From: MRBY01 sp943371005
GTDB lineage: Bacteria > Cyanobacteriota > Cyanobacteriia > Cyanobacteriales > MRBY01
Reading direction: 5' to 3'
Length of the DNA: 64,000 bases
Assembly (NCBI GenBank): GCA_943371005.1
Contig: CALRTB020000007.1
Span: forward strand, 62,001 to 126,000
A model generated the notes under the pieces. The model worked only from the letters and a program-made list of their open reading frames with translations. It was not told the DNA's origin and made no database searches. This document shows positions 8,733 through 16,294 of the stretch, in pieces. Position numbers and translations under genes: made by a program. Within the stretch, counting starts at the first letter, position 1. Every line of letters starts with the position of its first letter.

Positions 8733-9689
8733 ATGGCACTCATCATTAGTACCGTCAATATGAAAGGGGGCGTTGGTAAAACCACCCTCACCGTCAACCT
8801 CGCCGCCTGCCTTGCCCGCCACCACAAAAAACGCGTACTCGTTGTTGATCTTGACTCCCAGATTAGTGCCACCCTCAGTTTGATGCCTCCCCAGGATTTT
8901 GCCCGGATCCGCAAGGGTCGCCGTACCATTAGCCACCTCATCGAAACGGCCATCAAGCCGACCCTCAAACAAAGCCTAGACATCAACGACATCATTTGTC
9001 CTTACATTGCCAACGTCCAGGGCCTAGACTTGCTTCCCGGTGACATTGAGCTTTACGACGAATATCTCGTCTCGGAAATGCTGCACCAAAAAGCCCATAA
9101 AGATCCCAGCCTAGACTTTCAAGCCATCTGGAACAATTTTGAGCTGGTTCTCATTCGTAAGATTCTGGCCCCGGTGATGGATAAATATGACTTCATCATT
9201 ATGGACTGTGCCCCCGGCTATAACCTAGTGACCCGGAGTGGTTTGGCCGCCAGCGATTTTTATATTTTGCCTGCCCGTCCTGAACCGTTGTCTGTGGTAG
9301 GAATTCAACTGCTGCAACGGCGAATCCGTGCCCTACGGGATAGCCACCAAGATACTGACCCTAGAAATATTGATCCGATTAAATTGGATCTATTGGGTAT
9401 TGTTTTCATTCTCTCTGGTGGGAGCTTGCTCAATCGCTACTATAACCAAGTGATGAAACGGGTTAGTGACGATTTTACTAGTACGCAAATTTTTAAATAC
9501 AAAATTCCCATGGATGTGAATGTTGCTAAGGCCCTTGATACATTTCAGCCAGTCGTTGTTTCGATGCCAAATACGGCTGGAGCGAAGGCATTTATGAAAC
9601 TCACAGAAGAGTTCCTGGCGAAACTCAAGGAAGCGGGGGGCCTCGCAGAGCAGCGTCCTTCTCGAATTAACCTTGCGGATATCGAATAG
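8733..9689 (+). CDS. ParA/MinD-family ATPase
   Basis: 318 residues. Deviant Walker A KGGVGKTTL at residues 11-19, with the signature lysine of the ParA/MinD class; the switch region VVDLDSQISATLSLMP and the Walker B-like FIIMDCAPGYNL are also present. Such ATPases position DNA or protein cargo on the nucleoid by ATP-driven dimerisation. No ParB gene is adjacent, so this is an orphan ParA; in cyanobacteria a ParA-type protein (McdA) positions carboxysomes, but nothing here links this copy to that role. A short plus-strand ORF follows after 74 bp. Confidence 0.88.
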   Translation: MALIISTVNMKGGVGKTTLTVNLAACLARHHKKRVLVVDLDSQISATLSLMPPQDFARIRKGRRTISHLIETAIKPTLKQSLDINDIICPYIANVQGLDLLPGDIELYDEYLVSEMLHQKAHKDPSLDFQAIWNNFELVLIRKILAPVMDKYDFIIMDCAPGYNLVTRSGLAASDFYILPARPEPLSVVGIQLLQRRIRALRDSHQDTDPRNIDPIKLDLLGIVFILSGGSLLNRYYNQVMKRVSDDFTSTQIFKYKIPMDVNVAKALDTFQPVVVSMPNTAGAKAFMKLTEEFLAKLKEAGGLAEQRPSRINLADIE

Positions 9690-9763
9690 ATCTGGGCAAG
9701 CTCCTATTTTTTGGGGTATGGTCTTTAGCGGATGGTATTTATTCCTACAAATTTTGAATTGCT

Positions 9764-9931
9764 ATGACAGATCTGGCTGTACTCAAAACAAAAATTGACG
9801 CGATCAAAGGTAAACGGACAGTATTACTCAAACTGCTCGAAAACCCCAATATTGGCACTCTGCGGCTCGATGTTAACCAAGCCCTCGAAGAATTAGACGA
9901 ATTAATTACGGAGTTAGATCAAACCCTGTAG
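9764..9931 (+). CDS. Small conserved-looking 55-residue protein after ParA
   Basis: A 55-residue ORF in the gap between ParA and the ABC-2 permease. It begins MTDLAVLKTKIDAIKGKRT and ends ELDELITELDQTL. It is predicted to be almost entirely helical, with a hydrophobic heptad pattern (LLKLLENP, LDVNQALEELDEL). Composition and codon use match the neighbours and the frame stays open between a sensible ATG and stop. The position 74 bp downstream of an orphan ParA, on the same strand, makes a small partner of the ATPase an attractive but untested idea. I do not recognise the family. Confidence 0.6.
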   Translation: MTDLAVLKTKIDAIKGKRTVLLKLLENPNIGTLRLDVNQALEELDELITELDQTL

Positions 9932-9957
9932 GTCATAATCTCTAGGCACCTTTACAG

Positions 9958-10731
9958 ATGAAATATTGGTACGAAACGATCGCCGTGAGCCAAAGAATTT
10001 TACTGGAGTTGTGGCGGCGGCGACGGAGCTTAATTTTTTGGATTTTATTTCCTGTTTCTCTGCTGTTCCTCAACGGGTTTATTTTGGCGGAACGGGCAGG
10101 TTTGAGCTTGGCTGAAGCGATGGAATTTGCGGCGCCTTCGACGTTGGTGGGGGCAGCTCTCTTTTTTAGCTGCTTGGGGGGCAGTATTGCGACGGTGGTT
10201 TCGGAACGGGAACAGCACACCCTCAAGCGTTTGTTTATTTCCCCTTTAAGTGGGACGGCTTATTTTCTGGGGATTTTCCTCGCCCATTGTTTGATTGGGA
10301 TTGGTCAGGCTTTGCTTGTTTTTGCGATCGCCATTTTTGTGGGCGCGACTTTCACAGGGTCTGTGGTGGTGGGCATTGGGATTATTTTCCTGAGCATCAT
10401 CGCCTATGTAGGAGTCGGCTTTATTCTGGGAACTCAATTGGCGAAACGCACAGAAGATGTCAATGCTTTGGTGGCGACCTTCGGTGTACCGTTACTGATC
10501 CTTGGCGGTGCTTTTTTACCGACTTCCCTCTTCCCGGAGGCTCTGCTAAATGCGGCCCAATACAATCCAATTTTTCACATGAATGAGGCTTTGGTGGGTC
10601 TTTGGGCTGAGGGGGAAACTATCGGGGCGATCGCCAATCATTTATGGTTCTTGGGAATCTTTGCCCTGGCGATGATTGCGGGAGGATGGCTATCCTATCG
10701 GCGGATGATTCAAGTAGAGCGGCAGCTGTAG
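9958..10731 (+). CDS. ABC-2 type transporter permease
   Basis: 257 residues with about six membrane segments. The N-terminal ISQRILLELWRRRRSL-like cytoplasmic stretch, the EREQHTLKRLFISPLSGTAYFLG motif and the late FGVPLLILGGAFLPTSLFP segment are typical of ABC-2 exporters (drug or polysaccharide type). No ATP-binding subunit is adjacent, so the partner ATPase must be encoded elsewhere. It starts 26 bp after the 55-residue ORF and converges with the HAD phosphatase gene, whose stop is 3 bp away. Substrate unknown. Confidence 0.85.
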   Translation: MKYWYETIAVSQRILLELWRRRRSLIFWILFPVSLLFLNGFILAERAGLSLAEAMEFAAPSTLVGAALFFSCLGGSIATVVSEREQHTLKRLFISPLSGTAYFLGIFLAHCLIGIGQALLVFAIAIFVGATFTGSVVVGIGIIFLSIIAYVGVGFILGTQLAKRTEDVNALVATFGVPLLILGGAFLPTSLFPEALLNAAQYNPIFHMNEALVGLWAEGETIGAIANHLWFLGIFALAMIAGGWLSYRRMIQVERQL

Positions 10732-10734
10732 ACT

Positions 10735-11508
10735 TTAGGGAATTTTTTCAGTGGCCGTTTGAATCCATTGGGACAAATTCACGACGGGAATCCCCTGTTT
10801 CGTAGCAGCAGCTCGCTCAGGGGAAGTGTTATAACCCCAGTCCGCGAGAAACAGTTGCAGGGTGTTTAATTCCGGTTGCTGTCGGACTTTTTCCAGGGTT
10901 TTGAGGCGATCTTCAATGAATAAAAAAGTTTCTACCTCTGGTGCAAGCAATTGCTTTAAGGTAATGGTTTTGGGTTGTTTTTGTTCTTTACCAAAAATCT
11001 GGGCCGCCGGAAAATCGACATTTTGATGCTGGAGTAATTGTCGTGTAAAACGGGCTTCTTTCGTCGTGATGATATAGGGCGTTACGTCATCCTGATCCAG
11101 TAAATTTTGCAGTAATTTCACCATTCCCGGATAAAATTGGTGTCGCCCCAGCCACTGGTCTAATTGGGTTTGAAGTTGGCGATCGCGCACCTGATCTAAA
11201 GCCTGCATTACCTGAACAGAACTCAGATTTTCCTGCTGAAGAATCTGCTGAACAATGGTTTGCCAAGCTTCCCAGAGCTGCGCTTTAGGAATGTGTTGTT
11301 GTAAAGCTCGTAGGAGAATGATCATCTCCCAACCCGTTTCGATTAAAGGCCGCAATTCGTTAAAATCCGCCTGTAATTCTGTCAACAAATCTTCCGGCTT
11401 ACTGGGCCAAATCGTTTGATACGCAAGGCAAGCTGAATGGAAATATTCCGGCAGCCCGTCACAGATTACCCCATCAAAGTCAAAGGCAATAATTGTTTTT
11501 GGTGCCAT
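10735..11508 (-). CDS. HAD-superfamily hydrolase
   Basis: 257 residues. Motif I is AFDFDGVICDGLPE (nucleophile Asp and acid/base Asp), the Thr of motif II lies in YIITTKEARFT, and the C-terminal acidic motif is FLFIEDRLKTLEKV. This is the phosphoglycolate-phosphatase-like branch with a helical cap; the substrate cannot be stated. Its ATG shares one base with the stop of the upstream DUF1825 gene (TAATG arrangement), so the two are translated from one message. Confidence 0.85.
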   Translation of the reverse strand: MAPKTIIAFDFDGVICDGLPEYFHSACLAYQTIWPSKPEDLLTELQADFNELRPLIETGWEMIILLRALQQHIPKAQLWEAWQTIVQQILQQENLSSVQVMQALDQVRDRQLQTQLDQWLGRHQFYPGMVKLLQNLLDQDDVTPYIITTKEARFTRQLLQHQNVDFPAAQIFGKEQKQPKTITLKQLLAPEVETFLFIEDRLKTLEKVRQQPELNTLQLFLADWGYNTSPERAAATKQGIPVVNLSQWIQTATEKIP

Positions 11509-11828
11509 TAGTCAGGGATTTGGGCCTTCATGCGTTCGAGGGTCAGATTCATTTGGTCAAACATTTGTTGGGGGGTCATGCCAAACTGACCAAGCTGGGT
11601 TTTCATCTGCTCAACAGCCATTTGGGCCATAAAGTCATCGGAGAGTTCAAAGCGCTTCATGAAAATTTTGTAGCGATCCATGACGCTTTCCATCTGGTCG
11701 ATGTACATCTTTTTGCCTTCCCGGTCGAACTTACCAAAGTCACTGCCGAGTTGAACTAAGTTTTGGTAGTCTTCGAATAAAGTTTTGGCTTCCTGCTGGA
11801 CAATTTCTGAGTCAAAAAATCCCATCAT
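11508..11828 (-). CDS. DUF1825 family protein
   Basis: 106 residues, all-helical, cyanobacteria-specific family of unknown function that I recognise from the start GFFDSEIVQQEAKTLFEDYQ and the centre FDREGKKMYIDQMESVMDRY. Two consecutive ATGs (11828 and 11825) could serve as the start. It is first gene of a two-gene unit with the HAD phosphatase, linked by a 1-bp stop/start overlap. Confidence 0.85.
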   Translation of the reverse strand: MMGFFDSEIVQQEAKTLFEDYQNLVQLGSDFGKFDREGKKMYIDQMESVMDRYKIFMKRFELSDDFMAQMAVEQMKTQLGQFGMTPQQMFDQMNLTLERMKAQIPD

Positions 11829-11947
11829 TACTCCTATGCACTGCTACGGCTTGGATAAGTTGCTCTACCATAGGGGGTGAGTGTCTTCCTTAAATTTTAG
11901 TGGAGGCATTTCCCGTCGCAAAGTATGGTTTTCCACATCTAAATGCC

Positions 11948-12340
11948 ATGAAACAGGCGATCGCCAAATTTTTGACCCAGCCCAAAGACCGAAAAGTTGC
12001 TGTCGCTCTCGCCCTCCTTGGTTCGGTAACGCCCCTCTCCGGCGTCCACAAATTTTATGTGGGGCAACCGGTGTGGGGCGTTGTGTATATTCTCCTCTGG
12101 TCAACGCCGATCCCCCAAATTGCCTGTGCCATCGAAGCGGTCTGGTACTTACTGCAAGATTTTGAGTCGTTCCAAGCCCGGTTTGGTCTAACGAAAGCCC
12201 CGGCTTCTGACCAGGCGATCGCCGCTGTCCAACAAACTGCTGCCATTGCCGAAGCGCTCCGGGAACTCGAAAAACTCAGGGTAGAAGGATTAATCACAGA
12301 ATATGAATTTGAACAAAAACGCCGCCAACTACTGAACTAA
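11948..12340 (+). CDS. TM2-domain protein with C-terminal SHOCT-like motif
   Basis: About 130 residues from the ATG at 11948; a GTG at 11900 would add 16 residues without family support. After a short basic start, residues 19-70 form the TM2 domain: a membrane segment, the loop SGVHKFYVGQPVWGV, and a second membrane segment. The C-terminus (LRELEKLRVEGLITEYEFEQ) fits the SHOCT oligomerisation motif, where short helices end many membrane proteins. The gene's stop overlaps the convergent Rieske oxygenase gene by 4 bp. Role unknown. Confidence 0.8.
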   Translation: MKQAIAKFLTQPKDRKVAVALALLGSVTPLSGVHKFYVGQPVWGVVYILLWSTPIPQIACAIEAVWYLLQDFESFQARFGLTKAPASDQAIAAVQQTAAIAEALRELEKLRVEGLITEYEFEQKRRQLLN

Positions 12341-13440
12341 GCACTAGTCTGATCTTGGGCGATCGCCTGCTGCTTTATCAAACGTTGCACCGCCATCAAG
12401 GCCCGGTTGAGTTCCACATTTTGGCGCTGAGGATTTTCCAGATAAGCCCGTTGCTCCTGCTCGATCATCAGCACATCTTGCTCTACCAAGCCATCCAATA
12501 ACCCTTTGGCCGCATTGAAACAGAGATCCTTTACCCAGCGTCGGAACGGCACAGGTAGCTTATGGAGTCGCCAAAAGGCATTGAGGGAAGTGAAATGCAA
12601 CAAGTAAGCACGGGTGTGGGTGCTGTGGGTCGGACAAAACAAGCACATAATTTTAAAATCATTCCCCAATGTCGCACTCCAGTTGGGGTAAACATAGCTG
12701 ACATCCAACGGTTCCGGGTGGAGCTTGCGCAGGGCCGGAAAAAACAATTGGGAGACCGACCAAATCTTATCAATCTTATAATAGCTCTGGGCTTCATAGT
12801 GGGCATCCACCCGCTGCTCAGTCACCTGGATATCCTCTAACTTTGCCGAGGCCCATGCTTGATAATTGTCATGGAGGTGACCGTGGTACATATCCATCAA
12901 GTTTTCAATGAGATAGGAAAAATGCCCCTCACAGTCGATGGTCGTGACGCTGACAATGTAATTTAAGTGATCCCATTCTGGAATCGGCAGGGGTTGAATC
13001 GTCTCATCAGTTAAACGTTCAGGATTCCCCGGAAAAACCCAAATAAAACCATCCTGTTCTCGCACGGGTAGGGTGCGAATCTTACAGGCAGGCCGCTTCT
13101 GATTTTCTGCGAGATAGGGCACATGGGCGCAGGTACCAGACGCGTCAAACTGCCAACCATGGTAAGCACATTCAAGGTTATCCTCAACCACTTGACCGGC
13201 ACTGAGCTTCACCTGGCGGTGGGGGCAGCGGTCTTCAAGGGCTTGGACTTGACCTGTGTGATCCCGGTAGAGCACGAAATCTTCATTCCAGAGGGTAAAC
13301 CCCAGGGGCTGATCCGTTAATTCGGCACTGCGGGCCGCCACATACCAATGGTTTTTGTTGATGCCACAGGCGCGCACATCAAGCTTTTGGGGGATAGCAG
13401 GACTCGAACTAGCGACGGCTTGGGGGTGGCGATTGTGCAT
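12337..13440 (-). CDS. Rieske [2Fe-2S] non-heme iron oxygenase
   Basis: 367 residues. The N-terminal Rieske domain has CPHRQVKLSAG and CAYHGWQFDASG (ligands Cys/His and Cys/His), and the catalytic domain has NLMDMYHGHLH, with the Asp-His-His pattern that binds mononuclear iron. This is the alpha subunit type of ring-hydroxylating and chlorophyll-related oxygenases; it probably takes electrons from ferredoxin. The substrate is not readable. The first 20 residues are rich in Ser/Pro and look unconserved, and part of them is encoded by a tRNA-3'-end-like stretch, so the true start could be the GTG near 13377. Confidence 0.85.
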   Translation of the reverse strand: MHNRHPQAVASSSPAIPQKLDVRACGINKNHWYVAARSAELTDQPLGFTLWNEDFVLYRDHTGQVQALEDRCPHRQVKLSAGQVVEDNLECAYHGWQFDASGTCAHVPYLAENQKRPACKIRTLPVREQDGFIWVFPGNPERLTDETIQPLPIPEWDHLNYIVSVTTIDCEGHFSYLIENLMDMYHGHLHDNYQAWASAKLEDIQVTEQRVDAHYEAQSYYKIDKIWSVSQLFFPALRKLHPEPLDVSYVYPNWSATLGNDFKIMCLFCPTHSTHTRAYLLHFTSLNAFWRLHKLPVPFRRWVKDLCFNAAKGLLDGLVEQDVLMIEQEQRAYLENPQRQNVELNRALMAVQRLIKQQAIAQDQTSA

Positions 13441-13589
13441 GGGGAGGCGGCGTACCAGAAGATATTTTGATTCTAAAATTTAAACAAAAATCCTGACAAA
13501 ATTCATCTTTCCTCACAAATTTGCAATTCTTATTTTTCCCGCAAAAATTCCCCCAATGATTCCCCATGGTTTCCCCAATCTGTTTCATT

Positions 13590-13598
13590 TTTTCCACA
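13590..13598 (+). promoter_or_regulatory. DnaA box (TTTTCCACA)
   Basis: Perfect match to the cyanobacterial DnaA box consensus TTTTCCACA, 21 bp (two helical turns) from an identical copy in the same orientation. Confidence 0.6.
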
Positions 13599-13610
13599 AC
13601 TTTCCCCAGG

Positions 13611-13619
13611 TTTTCCACA
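13611..13619 (+). promoter_or_regulatory. DnaA box (TTTTCCACA), second copy
   Basis: Identical to the copy at 13590 and in helical phase with it. The word between them, TTTCCCCAG, is a two-mismatch relative of the same box. Confidence 0.6.
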
Positions 13620-13949
13620 GCTCAAAACGATTTTCTTGGGGCTTAGCATTGGTTTGGGGAATTCTCCTTTTGAACTCAAGATCCACACTACAAAGGCGGA
13701 CAAATATGAAGAACTGTAAACAAAATGCCCCTAAAACCCCTAATTTTTCGTGGACAGCCAAAAGGCGATCGCCTTGCCGTAACATTTTGCAATATTGACA
13801 AACCCACCCATCCATAGACAACAATAGGGCGACGACAGACGAAACCGAACAAAACGCCAAGACCATTTTTCAGCAGTTCTGAAACCCGTTCCTTCGTCCC
13901 TCGCTAGTTTGATTTTTTAGTCCCGCAGATTCCGACAGAGCTAAAGTTA

Positions 13950-14183
13950 ATGATGAATCCCACCGTGAGCATTTTGGCCGAAATTCCCGAAGCCCTACAC
14001 CAATCCCTAACCGACTACCTAGAAACCCATCCCAATTGGGATCAAGACCGGGTGTTTGCGGCGGCATTGTCCCAATTTCTGCTCCAAACTGGGGAAGGAC
14101 AGACCCCACGGGAAGCAGAAAATTACCGTACCTGCGCCAGAGTATACTTAGAAACGCTCTTTGAGCAGTCAAAGTCCTACTAA
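13950..14183 (+). CDS. DUF2811 family small protein
   Basis: 77 residues. Starts TVSILAEIPEALHQSLTDYL and continues with PNWDQDRVFAAALSQFLLQ, a short beta strand followed by helices, similar to ribbon-helix-helix proteins; I recognise it as the cyanobacterial DUF2811 family. Two ATGs in tandem (13950, 13953) are possible starts. It precedes pth by 15 bp on the same strand and so is probably co-transcribed with it. Function unknown. Confidence 0.8.
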   Translation: MMNPTVSILAEIPEALHQSLTDYLETHPNWDQDRVFAAALSQFLLQTGEGQTPREAENYRTCARVYLETLFEQSKSY

Positions 14184-14198
14184 GTATTTTGTGAGGTT

Positions 14199-14819
14199 AT
14201 GGGTCAAGACAAACCGCTCGTCATTCCCCAGTTGATTGTGGGGCTGGGGAATCCAGAACCGAAGTACGATCACACGCGCCATAACATTGGTTTTGAATTT
14301 GTTGATCGCCTCGCCGCAGATTGGGGTGCGACCCTCCAGGACAGTCGAAAATTTCAAGGGGTTTGGGCAGAGGTGCGCCGCAATGGCCAAAAACTCGGTT
14401 TGCTCAAACCCACCACCTATATGAACCGTTCTGGGCAGTCTTTACGGGCTGTGATTGATTGGTACAAAATTCCACCGGAATCGGTGCTGGTGGTCTACGA
14501 CGATATGGATCTTCCCCTAGGGCGACTACGGTTGCGCCTGCAAGGATCTGCAGGGGGCCACAACGGGATTAAATCCATTATTTCCCACCTCGGCACCCAA
14601 AAATTTCCCCGATTACGTATTGGCATCGGCAAAACCCAACTCCAAGGCGACCGCCCCACCATCGCCCATGTGCTTGGGAAATTTGCACCAGCAGAGAAGC
14701 CCGTTTTAAATGATGTGCTGGGGCTGGCAGAGGAAGCGTTAGCCCTGAGTCTCCGGGAAGGGGTTGAAAAGGCCATGAGCCTCTATAATGCCCGCAGTGT
14801 TGAATCGGGTCAGTCATAG
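14199..14819 (+). CDS. pth: Peptidyl-tRNA hydrolase
   Basis: Releases tRNA from prematurely terminated peptidyl-tRNA, recycling it for translation; cytosolic and essential in most bacteria. 206 residues. Family signatures are LIVGLGNPEPKYDHTRHNIGF (with the catalytic His in TRHNIGF), KPTTYMNRSGQS and VVYDDMDLPLGRLRLRLQGS followed by GGHNGIKSI. The start at ATG 14199 gives a ten-residue lead before the core. It sits 15 bp after DUF2811, and the next gene may start inside its 3' end. Confidence 0.96.
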   Translation: MGQDKPLVIPQLIVGLGNPEPKYDHTRHNIGFEFVDRLAADWGATLQDSRKFQGVWAEVRRNGQKLGLLKPTTYMNRSGQSLRAVIDWYKIPPESVLVVYDDMDLPLGRLRLRLQGSAGGHNGIKSIISHLGTQKFPRLRIGIGKTQLQGDRPTIAHVLGKFAPAEKPVLNDVLGLAEEALALSLREGVEKAMSLYNARSVESGQS

Positions 14820-15783
14820 GCATCGGGCAGGAATTTTGAAAGGAAAGTTATCGCTGATCAAGCCCTATTTGCGTTGGTTTATTGTTGGCCTGACGCTCTT
14901 TTTTTTGTTGGCAACCCTCCGGAACCATTGGCAAGAGGTGGCCCAAATTCGCCTGGATCGACGGGGGTGGCTCTTGGTGGGGGCGAGTGTCTTGGTGACG
15001 ATGGCATCCCATGTGTGGTCGGCGTTGGTGTGGGGCCGGATTCTGGCGATGTTTCGGGTACCCATTGGCTATGGGGAGGCGATCGCCTTATATTTGCGCA
15101 CCAACATGGCGAAGTATCTGCCGGGAAATATTTGGCATTTCTACGGGCGAATGACCCGAATTGTGGCAGTGGGGAGTCCCTGGGGAGTGGCCAGTTTAGC
15201 GGTGCTCTTGGAACCCCTTTTATTGGCAGCGGCAGCGGCGATCGCCATGGTCTTAGGGTTGGGGGCCAGCCTCGTGCAGATGGAGCAATTGCCGCTACTA
15301 AAACTATTGGTGCCCTTGGGCTTGATCGGTGTTCTGGGTGGGATTCATCCTTATTTTTTTAATCCCGTAATCCAAAAGGTTTCCCGGGGAAAAACCCAGG
15401 ATCATGACCCAGTACGCTTGAAAATTTACCCCTGGCAACCCCTCCTGGGAGAATTGGTTTTTATTGGCTTACGAGGGACAGGATTTCTCTTAACTTGGTG
15501 GGCGATCGCCCCCCTGAGTGGCTCCCAGATTCCCCAACTGCTGGGTGTATTTAGTGGGGCGTGGTTGGCCGGATTTATTATTCCTGGGGCACCGGGGGGA
15601 TTGGGGGTATTTGAAGTGGTCGCCTTGGCTCTTTTAGAAACAGTCGGAAACACAAATGTTGGCGTTGGCAGTCTTTTAACCATCGTTGCCTTGATGCGGG
15701 GGGTCAGTATCTTGGCAGAAATTTTGCCCCTGGGGATTTTGGGTTGGCGATCGCCTGTCCAAAAGCTCCCCCCAAAGCTCTGA
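14788..15783 (+). CDS. Lysylphosphatidylglycerol synthase TM-region / UPF0104 family membrane protein
   Basis: 331 residues from the ATG at 14788, which overlaps pth by 32 bp; a TTG at 14836 gives a shorter form that begins just before the first membrane segment. About eight hydrophobic segments are visible. Typical family traits are the LRTNMAKYLPGNIWHFYGR stretch after the second or third segment and the PGAPGGLGVFEVVALALL motif near the C-terminus. The family includes the flippase half of MprF and glycolipid-related proteins; without a synthase domain the role here is open, probably lipid or isoprenoid handling. Confidence 0.78.
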   Translation: MPAVLNRVSHRHRAGILKGKLSLIKPYLRWFIVGLTLFFLLATLRNHWQEVAQIRLDRRGWLLVGASVLVTMASHVWSALVWGRILAMFRVPIGYGEAIALYLRTNMAKYLPGNIWHFYGRMTRIVAVGSPWGVASLAVLLEPLLLAAAAAIAMVLGLGASLVQMEQLPLLKLLVPLGLIGVLGGIHPYFFNPVIQKVSRGKTQDHDPVRLKIYPWQPLLGELVFIGLRGTGFLLTWWAIAPLSGSQIPQLLGVFSGAWLAGFIIPGAPGGLGVFEVVALALLETVGNTNVGVGSLLTIVALMRGVSILAEILPLGILGWRSPVQKLPPKL

Positions 15784-15820
15784 TATAGTGAGACTCCAAA
15801 GTCTGCCCATTCTTCCCCTA

Positions 15821-16075
15821 ATGATTATGGAACCCTTACCCCTGCCTTCCCACATCCACTACGAAACAATCTTGCAAATTTTAGAGCGCAAAGCCCAACG
15901 GGTCGCCACCAAAGATCCCATGACCCAGACCCAAATTCAGCAATTGATCCTCACCCTGCGCAAAGCATTTTCCCAGCAAAAACAACTAGAGCGCAGTTGT
16001 GACCAGCTCCGTATCCCCTACGAATACCATTGGTCTCTCAACAATCAAACGCCAGACCACACCCCGGAAGCATAG
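15821..16075 (+). CDS. DUF5340 family protein
   Basis: About 84 residues from the ATG at 15821, with a second ATG at 15827; a GTG at 15788 would extend it by eleven residues. The start MEPLPLPSHIHYETILQILE is what I associate with the small cyanobacterial DUF5340 family. The remainder is helical (TQTQIQQLILTLRKAFSQQK). Unknown function. It follows the upstream membrane-protein gene on the same strand after a short gap. Confidence 0.7.
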   Translation: MIMEPLPLPSHIHYETILQILERKAQRVATKDPMTQTQIQQLILTLRKAFSQQKQLERSCDQLRIPYEYHWSLNNQTPDHTPEA

Positions 16076-16236
16076 AATTTCAAAGCCCCTAGTTTGTGCA
16101 AACATAAAAATCCTGTCCACAGCACATTTTTTTGGCAAGATAGGCTGGCATTTTCCCGTAGATTCTCTGGGCCTGGGGGACTCCCCTTTATAATGGATTT
16201 TGGACAGAATATTCATAGCATAAACAGTTTTTTGAT

Positions 16237-16250
16237 TTCGGTAGACCGAA
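16237..16250. repeat. Short inverted repeat upstream of the helicase gene
   Basis: TTCGGT and ACCGAA separated by two bases, 45 bp before the probable helicase start. It could be an operator half-site pair or a small hairpin in the leader. Nothing else of note is visible between 16076 and 16294. Confidence 0.3.
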
Positions 16251-16294
16251 TTCGTTAGGCCAAAATACCGAATCAGGAGCAAAGGTGGGTTAGG

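Larger units (their letters stand above)
13441..13949. other. Non-coding gap of about 510 bp with DnaA boxes
   Basis: No convincing gene. The left part (13460-13560) is AT-rich. From about 13559 to 13620 there is a roughly 10-bp periodic series of pyrimidine-rich words (TTCCCCATGG, TTCCCCAATC, TTTCCACAAC, TTTCCCCAGG, TTTTCCACAG) that includes two perfect DnaA boxes. The remainder to 13949 holds one HIP1 site and probably the promoter of the DUF2811-pth genes. Short frames in the gap run through the box array and look non-coding. Confidence 0.6.

Noticed and set aside
12337..12340. Possible frameshift at the TM2/Rieske gene junction
   Set aside because: Both genes end cleanly with full-length domains; the 4-bp convergent overlap is ordinary.
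13585..13866. A 93-residue minus-strand frame in the gap before DUF2811
   Set aside because: It runs through the DnaA-box array, has no recognisable domain or Shine-Dalgarno, and its sequence looks like translated non-coding DNA.
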